The notes under the pieces: model-generated
What the model saw: the letters and a program-made list of their open reading frames with translations, nothing else
The model's database searches: none
Told to the model about the DNA's origin: nothing
Made by a program: the position numbers and the translations under genes
Shown here: piece by piece, positions 52,516-64,000 of the stretch
Numbering within the stretch: the first letter of the stretch is position 1
How the letters are laid out: the number at the start of each line of letters is the position of its first letter
DNA from: Echinarachnius parma
Lineage: Eukaryota > Echinodermata > Echinoidea > Clypeasteroida > Echinarachniidae
Length of the DNA stretch: 64,000 nucleotides
NCBI GenBank assembly: GCA_037951105.1
Contig: JBAMJV010009675.1
Coordinates: forward strand, 1 to 64,000
Reading direction: 5' to 3'

Positions 52516-55500
52516 CATGAAGGCATGGTGAATTGTGAATTTGTAAGGATTTGTTCCTTTCTTTCTTTCACCTAATTAAGCAGCCTTATATTTTCTAAAT
52601 GGCTGCAAGAACTTTCAGGGAAAATAGGTTATGCTGCCCTCTTAGTTTTTAGAGATGATATACTCTACATATTTGGCTTGTTTGTTTGACATTGAGTGAT
52701 GTTCAAGATAAAATTAATGTGTAATGTATCGTCTGTATGCATCAATGTAAAAAAGCATGCTTATGGGCAGGCTAAATAATTCCCAAAGAGAGTCAAAGTT
52801 AGCATCAATTGGCTCGCTGACCCGCTGGCTAACTCGCTGGCCACTCTACATGGGGACCCGGGGTGATTTAGCTGGACTAAAAATTGAAATGCCTCTAAAA
52901 TGATGAGTGCCCATACATTCTCATTTAGTTCATTACCGTCTAATTTGAGAGTACTGCTTTTAAGTTTTAAGTCTAATGCAGGCAGGCTAGGAAAGTACCC
53001 CCTCCCCCAACCGGCCCCCCAAATAAGCATGTATTACATGGGACTATTCAAATGGTTTCCACTTTCCAAACAATCCCAAATGGTCCACAATGTAATATAA
53101 TTTGCATGTCTTGTTGTGGAGGGCATTATTCCACTAATTTGTCAAATTCTCAATTTTACATGCCCATTTGGGCCACAGAAAGAAGGGTTACCAATAGTTT
53201 CTACTTTCTAGCATTGCCATTGGGTCTTCCAGGTTTGAATAGTTCCTGCAAAAAAACTCTGTTTTTCTAAGTTTGACTGTGTTAGGGAAGTAAACATTTT
53301 GAACTAGGAAGTAAGAAACTTTCGAGAAGACTTCCTATTTTGACAGCCACAGAAAATAAAAAATAGTACGTAAACAAAATTTAGTTGAAATGAGAATATT
53401 TTGTGTTTAGATGCTCAGAACCTATTTTCATTATTCGTTATTTTCCTTATAACATTAAGTTGTGACCTTGAATTTGATTATTTATTTACAGTCAAAAATG
53501 TTAATTCAGACAGAATTTTTTCCTCATAAGAGTGAGAAAATTTAACTTCAACACATTTTGGACTATTCCCCCAAAATCCATGTACTCTGAAGTATTGATA
53601 AAATAGACTGGGGTTGATTGAAATTATAGAAACTAAATTGTATAAATTAGTAGTTTTACCTAGACATGAAACCCTTTGATAGTGGAAAAGCGCCTGTATC
53701 CATGTGCAATGAACAATCAACAATGTATGGATGATTGGATGTACACATCTACACACGCACATTGCACAGTACTTACTATTTCCTGATGCCTGATTTTCAA
53801 GTTGGATAGTCTGTGTTTTAGGAAGTGAACATTTTGAACCAGGAAGTTGACCTTTCAAGCAACTCATTGTCAGAAAGCTTCCCCCAAATTTGACAGTGAC
53901 AGGAAAGTCAGAAATCAGAAGGAAGTACGTGCAAATAACCTCAAAGTGTGTAGATTACATGAAGATTGAAGCTCCATGACAATAATATTGGAATTTCAAA
54001 CACCCCAAAATAAAGTGCTAAACTAGACTTTTATTGCACCCAAAGTAAAGCCAAATGATTTATGAATAGAATATAATTTCTATAATTTTGTTTTAAATGT
54101 ACATGTATACAATAGTACAAATTCCTGTCACATAAGAAACAAAATCTACACATGATAAAAACCAATCACAGTGGTGGTTGTTTGATATGCACTTTGTACT
54201 TTTTGTTATTTTTAAGTTTTCCAGGATACTGAGAGGAGTTTCCCAACCACTGTCACCGGGCTTAAGCGTTGTCAGGTTGCTTAAGTTAACAGCTTAACTT
54301 TATTTTGTTGTGTTTTTATAACATGGAATTCAGGTTACATAAATTATGGAAATCGTTGATTGCATCAACAATGTCAAACAGTCTTCTCAGAAAGCAAACA
54401 ATGCACAGAAGGACAATTAACAATCAAGTGTACTTGCAAAACTGTCCAATGTACAGACATGTATTTGTGGCTTGTGTGCCAGTTTACCAGGGAGAGTGCA
54501 ATTTCCATGATATTGTTTCATCCAGTGCAGTCTCGAGAGGCGAATTATTGAAGTCTTTTTACAAAATTGTATCTTCTAGAGACTAGATGTCATCCATCGA
54601 TCCAATTAAAGTTTTATCATGCAAAGGCAGGACATTAAAATCAATCCTATAAACTGTTTGAAATGTACATTATACATATTATGTACATCTTCAATTTGGA
54701 ATAATTTGCCAATTAATCAAAAGTGAAACAAGTTTTGAGATTACCTTTGTTTACTGAATGCACGAGTACATCGGCAGTGTACGTTGTTATTTATTTGACA
54801 TAGCTGGTAACTCATTGCCAAGGAATGTGCGTACATTGTATTACCCTTTAGCAACAAATATGTTTACCCAGAGTTATTGTGCTTGGACTCTCGGGACTTG
54901 TGCGGGGAGAATCTGAATATGTCTCTGTCTTTCTCTTTCTTTTGTCTGCCCTCCCATCTCTTCTCCCAATGTCCCCCTGTATTTTCTCTTCCTTGATCTC
55001 CCCTTTTCTCAGTCTCTTTCTTTCTACTTTCCCTCCCATCTCTGTTCCCTCTTCCAAGGGGCCCTGGAACGGTCTGAATCCCATGGCGAACCAACGTATC
55101 AGTTTTCACTTGCAATGTGAAAAGCGCGGAGCTACATGAACAAACGTACAAGGCAAGGTGCCTGACTTTGTTACTTCTTGCTTCGTCTCTTTTCTTCCAA
55201 CCCCTTCTCATTCCTACTAGCCAAGCCCAGCTATTGTACCAAACTACCAACCCACAAGCAATAGAGACCAGTAAACTGTGTGGTCCAAACAAAGAAAAGA
55301 GCGTAGAAATATGCACCGTTTGAGCTGCTTATATACCCATACAGAACACATAGGTGTTGCACATACACTGTTTAGCAGGTAGCTGAGGGGGTTGGGATTA
55401 TTGTTTAGCCAAGACTTGGTGTAGCAGGGTTCTATTCAATTTGTGATTCCTTGGCACAATGCATGAAAAGGGATTTTGGTGGGGGCTACAATGGGATAAG

Positions 55501-57840
55501 TGTTTAGTAAGATTGGAGGTGTACACAATTACACTATTCAGTGGGTACTGAATAACAATTTTCTTCACACTCGTGTATGCGTTACTATGTATTACACATG
55601 TAAATACAGTATTGGGGGGGGGGGGGGGTTACAGTCTTTCTTCATTGATTTGATATTTGTAGGACTTGTAGTCTTTTCATCCATGTAGGTCTAAGACTAA
55701 AAAAATAACATGCACTATTTGTGCATTTTAGTGTGTGGATGAAGAACTAAAAACATTTTATGATCTTCTAACTATACCTGAAAATTCATAATAACGCAAC
55801 AAATGTGAAACATGAAATACTTACCAACACACAGGTAAATGTTTGTGCATTTCATGAACCCTTCATCACATGCCCCCACCCCCCCCCCCCCCAGTAATTT
55901 GACAAAACAATGGGAAACATAAGTGGACATTTAAACAAATGTAAAAATACATAAGGTGTGCCCCAAAATAATTTTGAGTGCCCCCCCCCCAATCAGTCCG
56001 ACCACGCTACGCCACTGCCATTCTAGATATATACCACGGTCACATTAAAAAAAGTTAGTGTATCATATCAAATTGGCTTTTCATTATTTGATACTAAGAA
56101 GAAACGTCGAGTTCCATTTATATTATCAGTAAGTATAAAACAAATTTTTGTCCCTGTCTCGCATTGCTGTAGTCCTGCCAGCTTTGGCTTGGGCTGTTGG
56201 GCAAGTGCTGTGGGTGTGTCCACATTTGCTGGATGACTATTAGGTGATGGGCTACATTAACATGTACTAGGTGGAGTTAGACACGACCTTGAGTACAGGG
56301 CGTCATGAAGCCGTGTTTGCAAAAGTTTATGCAGCGAATTAAACAAACATCGGAGGGTAACTTTCCAACCCTGCTGGCATTTAACAAGTGTTCTGACAAT
56401 TGTTCCTCCATGATCCCCCATGATAATTTGGAGGGCTATTTTAGTCTCGGTGATTCTGTGGAGCACAATTTGGCTCATTTAAATATAAATAAGTAACACA
56501 GTTTTAGCTGAGGGGCTAAACCTTTCAGAGCCCCTCAAACCCCACCCCCCCCCCCCCCCCCTTCCTTCCCTAGTAAAGGCTGGATATATATGTTCATTTT
56601 TATTTATTTAATTTACCCCTGATTTTAAAGCTTCTAGTGAAAATGTATGTATGTACCACTCCTGCCCAAAGTACAATAAGCGTATTGCAACATGTTTATT
56701 TCATGCATGTACAGGGTGTATACCATATTATCAAAACAGACCTTGTTTTCTCATTGTACTTTGCTCTTTGAAGTTTGGATAGTTTTTAATGATAGCTCAA
56801 AAAGAAAAAATTATAGAATGTATCAGTCACTCTGTATGCATTGCATACTCAACAATATTGTATAGATTGAAATGGCCTATGGCTATAATATAATAATTTT
56901 AATACGCTTTGACATAATATCCCACTCCCAGGATCAAAGATAAGTTTAAGAATGTAGGCTACAAAAAGTAGATGTTTATACAGTTTGCTGACAACATACA
57001 CTATATTTATGTTCATGTTTACGTTTAAATTTACATGTGTTTGTTTATTTATCTAGTAATTTTATTTAGTCCCACATTCCAACAAATTATCAGACAGACA
57101 CTATATAAAACAACCAATCTTGATCATAAATTCTGAAACACAATGCTTATGCAGTCTATAATCTAGCTAATTGTAAATTGTATTAAACAGGAGAGAACAC
57201 GGTTTGATGCTGTTTAGTTATTCTACACTGCAAGCCACAAACAACAGACCTTGAATTTGTGGAGTGTTTGACGATGTAATGGTATTGTTTCTGCTGGATT
57301 CTTGGAAGGGAGCTTCAGTAGCCTGAAATTGTTCCAAATATGCCAGTCTATTTTTAAAATCAGGCCTTCTATCTTTCTCAGTTTCTTCGTGTGTACCTGT
57401 GTGCTAACTGGCTGCCTTACACAAGTACACTTATGTAGTACCCTTTTTTCCTGAACTATGGTTTCATGTAAAGATCAGATACATTCTAAAAGTAAAATTT
57501 AGGTTTCTTTTCCCCCCTAAGACGAGAATAAATAAAAATACAACATACATGTAAATAGAATAGCTGTGTGTCATGTGAATTTTTACTCATTTAGCCAAAT
57601 GCCAAATCTTGGACTACCCAAACTGTAAGATTAGTACAAACATCATACATAATAGTAAATATATTACTCATTGCGGATATAGTATCGAAAATAATATCGC
57701 TAGTGATATTCGTTTGTCTCGCAATGTATGGTCAACAAGGAATCTAAAAGATCACGACGTTTTGTGTGCCGCTGCAACACTTTGTCAAGTGATATAATCT
57801 AATGTAGCAATCGTGTTTTATACTCTTTGCATGAGCGAGT
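52516..57840. other. 5.3 kb with no recognised gene or complete transposon
   Basis: AT-rich DNA with scattered homopolymer tracts (G at about 55613-55628; C at about 55876-55892, 55981-55990 and 56545-56560) and a pyrimidine-rich stretch at 54930-55050. A block near 55964-56020 (ending GACCACGCTACGCCACTGCC) resembles the terminus of an unidentified transposon, and a similar one is near 20525. Small frames here (e.g. 54305-54586, 56305-56496) have no recognised domain or flanking splice structure. Confidence 0.5.
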
Positions 57841-57879
57841 ACGTTCCTAATTGGTCAATAACGGGCAAGGTCTATTGGC

Positions 57880-58030
57880 CGGTGCACACAGGTACTCAAC
57901 CAATCAGCGGGACGCTGGTTCGGCTCGCTTGCTAGGTGGGAACAATAGCGAGCTCAACCAATCAACGGGCAGCTGGCTCGGCTCGCCCGCTGGTTGGAAT
58001 CAACCGGTGTGGGCGGCTGGTCGGGGAGTG
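57880..58030. repeat. Tandem ~65-base unit with CCAAT boxes
   Basis: ACTCAACCAATCAGCGGGAC, GCTGGTTCGGCTCGCTTGCT is followed by CTCAACCAATCAACGGGCAG, CTGGCTCGGCTCGCCCGCTG. Each unit has an NF-Y-like CCAATCA. A GC-rich flank (GGGCGGCTGGTCGGGGAG) follows. No gene start was identified next to it. Confidence 0.6.
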
Positions 58031-58119
58031 TCATGGCGACGTATCGTACGCATCCAAAATCGGGGATATCAATCCCGTTGTCTCTGTTGAAATTACTGGG
58101 ATTGAGGCGGATATGTATA

Positions 58120-59485
58120 CAGTCAAACCTGTCTATAGCGGCCACTCAAGGGAAACTTCAAAAGTGGCCGCTATAGACAGGTGGCCACTATAGACAGGTT
58201 GGCGGCCATTTTGTTTTTTTAAGCACGTGTGTCTATAATATAAACATCAATACCATTACCACATGTAGCCCACACATGAACATAATTATAAACAACATTT
58301 ACATGCATATATGAAATAAAAGAACAGAACCTTGGAAACTTGTCTTATTTTTTTAGTACATTTGTGTGATTAGTGTTGAGAAAATAATGAAAAGTTTCAT
58401 TATATGTAAACCTTCCGAAATAATCTACCATCGTCGTCTGTTTGGCCGACTGTCGTTCGTTGTTGTCGAAGAAACAACTCTCGATCTCGAGCTCCCGATA
58501 TGATGATGCAATGCGCGCGCGATCGTGTGAATATTTTTATTCTTTGCCTGAACAAAATGATGTTACGTAAAAAAAATATTTTTGATTGAAAAAAAAAAGT
58601 TCTAGAAAATACGACGATGAGAGCAAAAATGTATAAGTGCAGGAAAATATTTCATATCAAACTTCATTGATGAGTTTTTTCATTAAATAAAATGTTTCGC
58701 AAAGACAACACAAACATTTAAATGTACGAGGCTATACAAACCGGTTTAGATCCGATCCGGTCCGATCCCCAATGCGGTGAAAGTGTGTGCATTGTGCATG
58801 CATGTGTGTGTTGCATGCATGATCAAAGTCCCTGTCGCCGCAGCTCAGCGCAGCAGTAGCGCGCGGTCAGCGGCCAGAGCAGCTAGCACTCATCGATCGA
58901 TAAAAGATCACAACTACGGGGCTTACAATGCGTGCATGAACAATAACACGGATGTTCAGCCAGGGCTATGAGCGCGCGCTAATCCGTCTCAAGTGCGTAG
59001 CTCAGCTGAAAGCTAGCTAGCGATCCCTTCACGGAAACAATGAGTGAGTAAAAATAGACCAGTCGGCGGACGAGGTAAACAAAACAAACGGCCATTTTAG
59101 GCTTTTAAACTTGACATTCATTATTGAGGCGGCACTTTCAAAAGCTACAGGGACAGGGTAGTTCTTCAGCCCTAGAGTAGACTATGGTTATATTGTTCGC
59201 TAATCTTATGCTGCCAGCTCGCTTTCACGGCAAAGTATACCAGCTTCGCATCGGAAAATATCAAACTAGCACGCCCGCAGTTACGGCCAAACCGAACATT
59301 GATGGCCGCTACAGATGGTAAAAAAATGAGTTTGGGAAGCCAAAACAGTGGCCGCTGGCCGCGTTAGGCAGGTGGCCGCTATAGACAGTGTTTATAACAC
59401 TGTATTTTCCTCGGGGGGAATTCTATGTGGCCGCTAATGGCAGGTGGCCGCTATAGACAGGTGGCCGCTAGTACAGGTTTGACTG
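58120..59485. mobile_element. pogo/Tigger-type element, non-autonomous, 1.37 kb
   Basis: CAGTCAAACCTGTCTATAGC + GGCCAC and the inverted right end (GTGGCCGCTAGTACAGGTTT + GACTG), flanked by TA. GGCCGCTATAGACAGG is repeated near both ends. The interior is CpG-rich in part (58430-59040) but contains no DDE transposase frame. Confidence 0.88.
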
Positions 59486-61674
59486 TAGCTTCTTTTACCC
59501 TACGTGTGTACCAATGCCGTTCTTGGGAAAGGCACTGAACCCCATACATAATTTACATTTTTCATTTGGCACTAATGGGCAATGAACTTCATACATAATT
59601 TACATTTTTCATTTGGCACTAATGGGCATGCTTTTCATTATGTCAAATTCTACCTTCATGACCAACCTGAACGGGCAAAGAAATTAGACTTTTGAAAATA
59701 ACTTTAACAAATATCTATATTCCCTGCTTTAGAACAACCAAGTTATAGTTTGGCTCAGGACTGGCAATTAATTTCGCCCCTGAAATGCCCCCAAAAGCTG
59801 GCATAATTGTTAACGATGGTGCAATGTAAAACAAATTTCAGAGTGCTGTTTTATGGCAGGCATGCTTGAAAGGTAGCCCCCCCCCCCCCCCCCCTTTCCA
59901 AAATCAACAACAGCAACAAAATAGATTTATGAAGCAAATTTAAACACATATTATATTTAAAAAGTAATTTTTTGCCCCCAAAATTTAAAAGGGTCTAATC
60001 TTACTTGTCTGACCAGGGGAAAAAAAGTTATATTTTGAGCCGTATGTACATATCCCGAGACCAGTTATTTCTTTGTCATCACTCGAGGGGAACAAAGTTT
60101 CATGTGTTGGGTGTTATTCAGGCAGGATGGCTAGGCTGAATCATCATTCCTATGACTCAAACGTTTTGTATGCTTCTCCCTTTAACAAAAAAAAAAAAAT
60201 GTCTTTCTATTTTATTGTCAGTTTCCTTTATAATGTGCTTCTGTCTCCACCCTCTATGCTACATGTACCTTTGTTCTCATAAAATACATGTATTTTGTTA
60301 TTGCATGTACACTGTATTTAGTACATTTGTGAATTAGTATACTACAGTACTCATTGGTATACAGTAGTGTGCAGTTTCTTAAAGCACCATGAAAGTTTTG
60401 ATTTTCATAAAGGTTACTAAAAAAGACATGTGCGGCTATTAATATTTCACTTCTGAAATTAATTTTGCCATAATTTGTCCTCCATGTTTTTATGAATGGT
60501 GTCTGGACTCCTGTCCATGCTTTCCACTGTTCTAATTAATAAAAGCAAAGAACTTTAATAGGGAAATTATTTCCTCTCGTGCAGCACTGTACATGTACAG
60601 TAGTTGGAATCAGTTTGTTATGATTGGTGGAAGTTATGATGGTTACATGTACAATTTACAAGTACATGTGTACACTATTATGTATTGAGATTTGAGAAGG
60701 TAATTGCTTTTGATAACCAATAAATCTGCAGTATAGTTTGTCACAGTTATACATGTACTGTATACTATGTGACTTCTTGTTACATGTAGTTGTGCAGTTA
60801 CTGGTAGGCTCTGGCGCTTGTTGCGAAAGCTGGTGGAAATATTATTTCAACAAAGTTTTTACTGATAGTTTACATCAGTCCTTTTGCTTACTGCAGCTAA
60901 AATAGAAAGGGACAGAAATTAGTGAAATTGCAAGTTTCTAATTCTCACAATTTTGTCAAAAGAAAGAAGAAAAAAGTGAAATATAAGCTTATTACAGAAA
61001 ACAAAAAAGCTGAAACCAAAAGCTAAGAAAACCACCCAAACATATAAACTTTTGAAAAAAAGAGAAAAAGGTATATATATATTTTCTGTCATTACTAAAT
61101 GAAAAACAAAAACAAATCATAAATATTAAAGACAGTATGTAAAAGGAAAATTGGGACATTGTAATTCACAATTTAAAGGTGATTTAAATCCTGGCAGTAC
61201 TACATGTAGTTATTAATCAATGAGTCACTATTATGTCCATGTACATGTAAGTCATGATTGTGGAATATTCTCTACAGGCAGTTTTTTTGTGATAGTGTTT
61301 AATAGCTAAGAGCTGTTTGTCCTGGCCAGGCCAGAAAAGTACTCTGCAGTCAGTGCTTCCTTTCAAAGGAAATACTCGGGGGAAACTATCTACACTTGTA
61401 TGCCAACTTTTACCATGTAAAAGGGGTCCAGTGTTGCTGCTTTAAATGATATTTGCAACCGTTTATACAATTAATAAAATCATTTTTAAAATTTAAGATT
61501 CTCATATAGTTCAAATTTTTCTTGAAGCTTTTTTGATGCCGGCCGACTTGAAAATTAGCCCACAATAAAACAAAACATGAACAAATTCTCTGCTATCTGG
61601 GCAGGAATGTAAAGATTTTGAATAATTCTACACATTAACCATCATTTAGCAAACATACTGTAGCGCTATAGCAC
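59486..61674. other. 2.2 kb with no recognised gene
   Basis: AT-rich. About 59519-59640 contains a ~55-base direct duplication (CATACATAATTTACATTTTT, CATTTGGCACTAATGGGCA twice). A C tract lies at about 59878-59894. Several ACATGTAC palindromes at 60590-60800. Nothing else supported. Confidence 0.5.
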
Positions 61675-61808
61675 TAGCACTTGCCCGCTTGCCCGGGGCA
61701 AGAAAAATTTGGTGTCGGGCAAGTAAAATTTAATAAATTGTCTAGTTTGCTTGCCCGATCGGGCAGCTGAATAATTGTTTAGCTACATGTAGGAGAGAAC
61801 AATCTAAT

Positions 61809-63006
61809 TGTATCCCCCGAACCACTTCGGGGGATACTATGGATTTGGCCTCGTCGCGCCGCCGCGTCCGCCGCGTCCGCCGCAGAGATTTTCTTGTGAA
61901 CGCTCTACAGGTCCGAGTTCTTGTCCGATCATTTTCTAATTTGGTATGAAGGTGTATTAAGGAAAGAGGATGAAGCCTATTGATTTTGGTGTGGGGCGGA
62001 GTCCTGGTTGCCATGGTAACCATGATATAAAGAAATAGTTAAGATTACCTTGTGAACGCTCTACAGGTCCGAGTTCTTGTCCGATCATTTTCTAATTTGG
62101 TATGAAGGTGTATTAAGGAAAGAGGATGACGCCTATTGATTTTGGTGTGGGGCGGAGCCCTGGTTGCCATGGTAACCATGATATAAAGAAATAGTTAAGA
62201 TTACCTTGTGAACGCTCTACAGGTCCGAGTTCTTGTCCGATCATTTTCTAATTTGGTATGAAGGTGTATTAAGGAAAGAGGATGAAGCCTATTGATTTTG
62301 GTGTGGGGCGCGGTCCTGGTTGCCATGGTAACCATGATATAAATAAATAGTTAATATTACCTTGTGAACGCTCTACAGGTCCGAGTTCTTGTCTGATCAT
62401 TTTCTAATTTGGTATGAAGGTGTCTTAAGGAAAGAGGATGAAGCCTTTAGATTTTGGTGTGGGGCGGAGTCCTGGTTGCCATGGTAACCATGATATAAAG
62501 AAATAGTTAAGATTACCTTGTGAACGCTCTACAGGTCCGAGTTCTTGTCCGATCATTTTCTAATTTGGTATGAAGGTGTCTTAAGGAAAGAGGATGAAGC
62601 CTATTGATTTTGGTGTGGGGCGGAGTCCTGGTTGCCATGGTAACCATGATATAAAGAAATAGTTAAGATTACCTTGTGAACGCTCTACAGGTCCGAGTTC
62701 TTGTCCGATCATTTTCTAATTTGGTATGAAGGTGTATTAAGGAAAGAGGATGAAGCCTTTTGATTTTGGTGTGGGGCGGAGTCCTGGTTGCCATGGTAAC
62801 CATGATATAAAGAAATAGTTAAGATCACTGCTGTAAGCGCACATCGCCTTGTCTATTAATCAGACCCTGCTCGGAGGACAAACAGCGCGCGAGGCCTTGC
62901 CCAAAGGCTACTGCCAGCCTAGTAGAACAACGTACACCACCAAACTTGTTCAGTTCACAATATTACAACCCACAAAAGTGCAATGCAATTGGTTCGGGGG
63001 ATACAT
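61809..63006. mobile_element. Element with TGTATCCCCCGAACC ends enclosing a 156-bp satellite
   Basis: The left end TGTATCCCCCGAACC is followed by ACTTCGGGGGATAC, making a terminal hairpin; the right end is the inverted GGTTCGGGGGATACA. A GTCCGCCGCGTCCGCCGC run follows the left end. The 156-bp array fills 61883-62826. The design (short inverted ends plus a central tandem array of ~160 bp) resembles tandem-array-bearing non-autonomous Helentron/'pearl'-like elements of marine invertebrates; this assignment is inference. Confidence 0.65.
61883..62826. repeat. Six-unit, exact 156-bp tandem array with RFX X-box in every unit
   Basis: Units begin CTTGTGAACGCTCTACAGGT and end GATATAAAGAAATAGTTAAG. 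GTTGCCATGGTAAC occurs at 62007, 62163, 62319, 62475, 62631 and 62787, a constant 156-base spacing with no indels and only scattered substitutions. The unit is non-coding on both strands. Confidence 0.95.
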
Positions 63007-63189
63007 GTGCTCGGCTGCGCGACCCGCCGAGCGCGCAATTTCTAGTTTCATACGTGTAAATCTCATTTAGTAGTAATGGGGCAAGTTAATTTTATATTGG
63101 GGCAAGTAAAATGTCAAATTTGATTATTTCACTTGCCCGAACGGGCCAGTGCAGAAAAAGTTAGTGTGGAGGCTTCTGCTGTCAATTGT

Positions 63190-63600
63190 GTTGTTTATTT
63201 AACGATTGCCTGGGGCAAGTCAAAATAGATGTCAGGCAAGTAAAATGTTATCAATGATCTGTTTTAGTTGCCCTAATAGGGCAGCTAACATTTCTTTTCA
63301 ACTATGAGAGAAAAATGTTTTCTGAATGAGTTGAATGAGTAAATCTCATCGAGAAACAACGAGAAATTTGCCAAAATATTCATCAGATTGGAAAAGTAGC
63401 CCCCCTGTAAAAATTAAAAATTAATTCCTGCATTGCACCTAGCATGATAAATTTGTCTTCAGTTTCACGTTTTGGGGTTCGTTCAAGCAACATTTCTGTT
63501 GGGGCAAGTACAGTTTGAAAATTCATGGTTTTACTTGCTCGAATGGGCAAGAAGACAAAAAAGTAATAGTGTTGGCGGAGGGCTGGAGGCCTGTGTAACT
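63190..63600. repeat. Second GGGCAAGT-family copy
   Basis: GCCTGGGGCAAGTCAAAATA, GGCAAGTAAAATGTTATC, GTTGCCCTAATAGGGCAGCT, ACTATGAGAGAAAAATGTTT and CTTGCTCGAATGGGCAAG occur in the order seen in the related copies. No gene. Confidence 0.6.
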
Positions 63601-63782
63601 CATAGATTTTGATTTTGCAGGACTTACTTGCCTCAGGTACCTTATGTTTAATTGTTTTGCAAATTATTTTTATGACCAATAAATATAGACCTCAGATTGC
63701 TCCCTTCCAGTTCCAGCATCAATTATTTGCTAACATCTGTTTTTTTGTATGGATAAGGGGGAAGAATCAGCTTGATCATTAA

Positions 63783-64000
63783 AGGGGACCACCAGGCAAA
63801 GAACAATACATAATTATATGTTTTGGTACCATTTTGTGATATCAAATAGATACCCAACATTTTGCAAAGGGTTGTGTAATTCATAAACAAAGCAATTAAT
63901 TTCCACCACTTACGGAACCACTACTATTTCCTGGTTCCGTACGGGCCAAACATTTGCGAGTGCGCCAATGCTATTTACGCGTACGTTTGGAGACAATAGA
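63783..64000. mobile_element. AGGGGACCACC family MITE (copy 3, cut by window end)
   Basis: TTAA then AGGGGACCACCAGGCAAAGA at 63779 and onward, colinear with 35424-35640 at very high similarity. The right end lies beyond the window. Confidence 0.88.

Larger units (their letters stand above)
61675..63210. mobile_element. GGGCAAGT-family element with an inserted satellite element
   Basis: CTAGCACTTGCCCGCTTGCC, GGGCAAGTAAAATTT at the left and TTGGGGCAAGTAAAATGTC, CACTTGCCCGAACGGGCCAG at the right bound it. Relatives lie at 13528-13645 and 63190-63600. The middle (61809-63006) is a separate insertion. Family unassigned; the GCCCGATCGGGC palindrome near the ends is shared with 48503-49035. Confidence 0.6.

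Noticed and set aside
54864-55316. 150-codon minus-strand frame rich in Arg, Lys, Glu and Gly
   Set aside because: Its bulk is the complement of a pyrimidine-rich tract; no recognisable domain and no splice context.
61883-62826. CRISPR-like array
   Set aside because: Units are identical 156-base repeats with no variable spacers, and the genome is eukaryotic.

Overview
The window is animal nuclear DNA. Its coding exons are short and are separated by long introns with GT/AG junctions. The three host genes match vertebrate orthologues closely, and the sequence is dense in small inverted-repeat DNA transposons. Many TACATGTA-type palindromes, long poly-G/poly-C tracts, a tRNA-derived SINE and the close match to human proteins suggest an invertebrate deuterostome. 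A sea urchin or other echinoderm is my best guess (about 0.6); hemichordate or amphioxus cannot be excluded from sequence alone.

Layout: (1) 1-5879 is repeats and intron upstream of the first visible spastin exon. (2) 5880-14507, + strand, is the C-terminal AAA ATPase part of spastin (five exons); a 4.0-kb PIF/Harbinger element with its own intact MADF/BESS gene sits in its first visible intron. (3) 14.5-24.2 kb is a gene-poor stretch of MITEs, foldback elements and one SINE. (4) 24262-29244, - strand, is a complete PNO1 gene (five exons, 246 aa). (5) 30911-39096, + strand, is a complete kaptin gene KPTN (11 exons, about 494 aa), divergent from PNO1. (6) 39.1-41.9 kb is a tandem array of KPTN terminal-exon copies, broken by a nested transposon. 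(7) 42-64 kb is mostly nested transposons, with one CpG-rich promoter-like patch at about 45.6-46.3 kb that carries a candidate first exon.

The three host genes are functionally unrelated: microtubule severing, 40S ribosome maturation, and the KICSTOR branch of mTORC1 control. What links them is structural. In all three, individual exons are accompanied in the adjacent intron or 3' flank by degraded tandem copies of themselves ('exon echoes'). They are clearest for spastin exon 12449-12571 (four extra copies), PNO1 exon 4 (three extra copies) and the KPTN last exon (six extra copies, four of which still read through to a stop in frame). Other points are a transposase-less Harbinger with CGTATG-rich ends, an exact 156-bp, six-unit satellite carrying a palindromic RFX X-box in every unit, and a MITE carrying four clusters of nuclear-receptor half-sites.

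Two host exons (one in spastin, one in KPTN) each contain a one-base homopolymer length change that breaks the frame. I lean towards sequence error. No LTR retroelement, virus-like element, CRISPR array or rRNA gene was seen.
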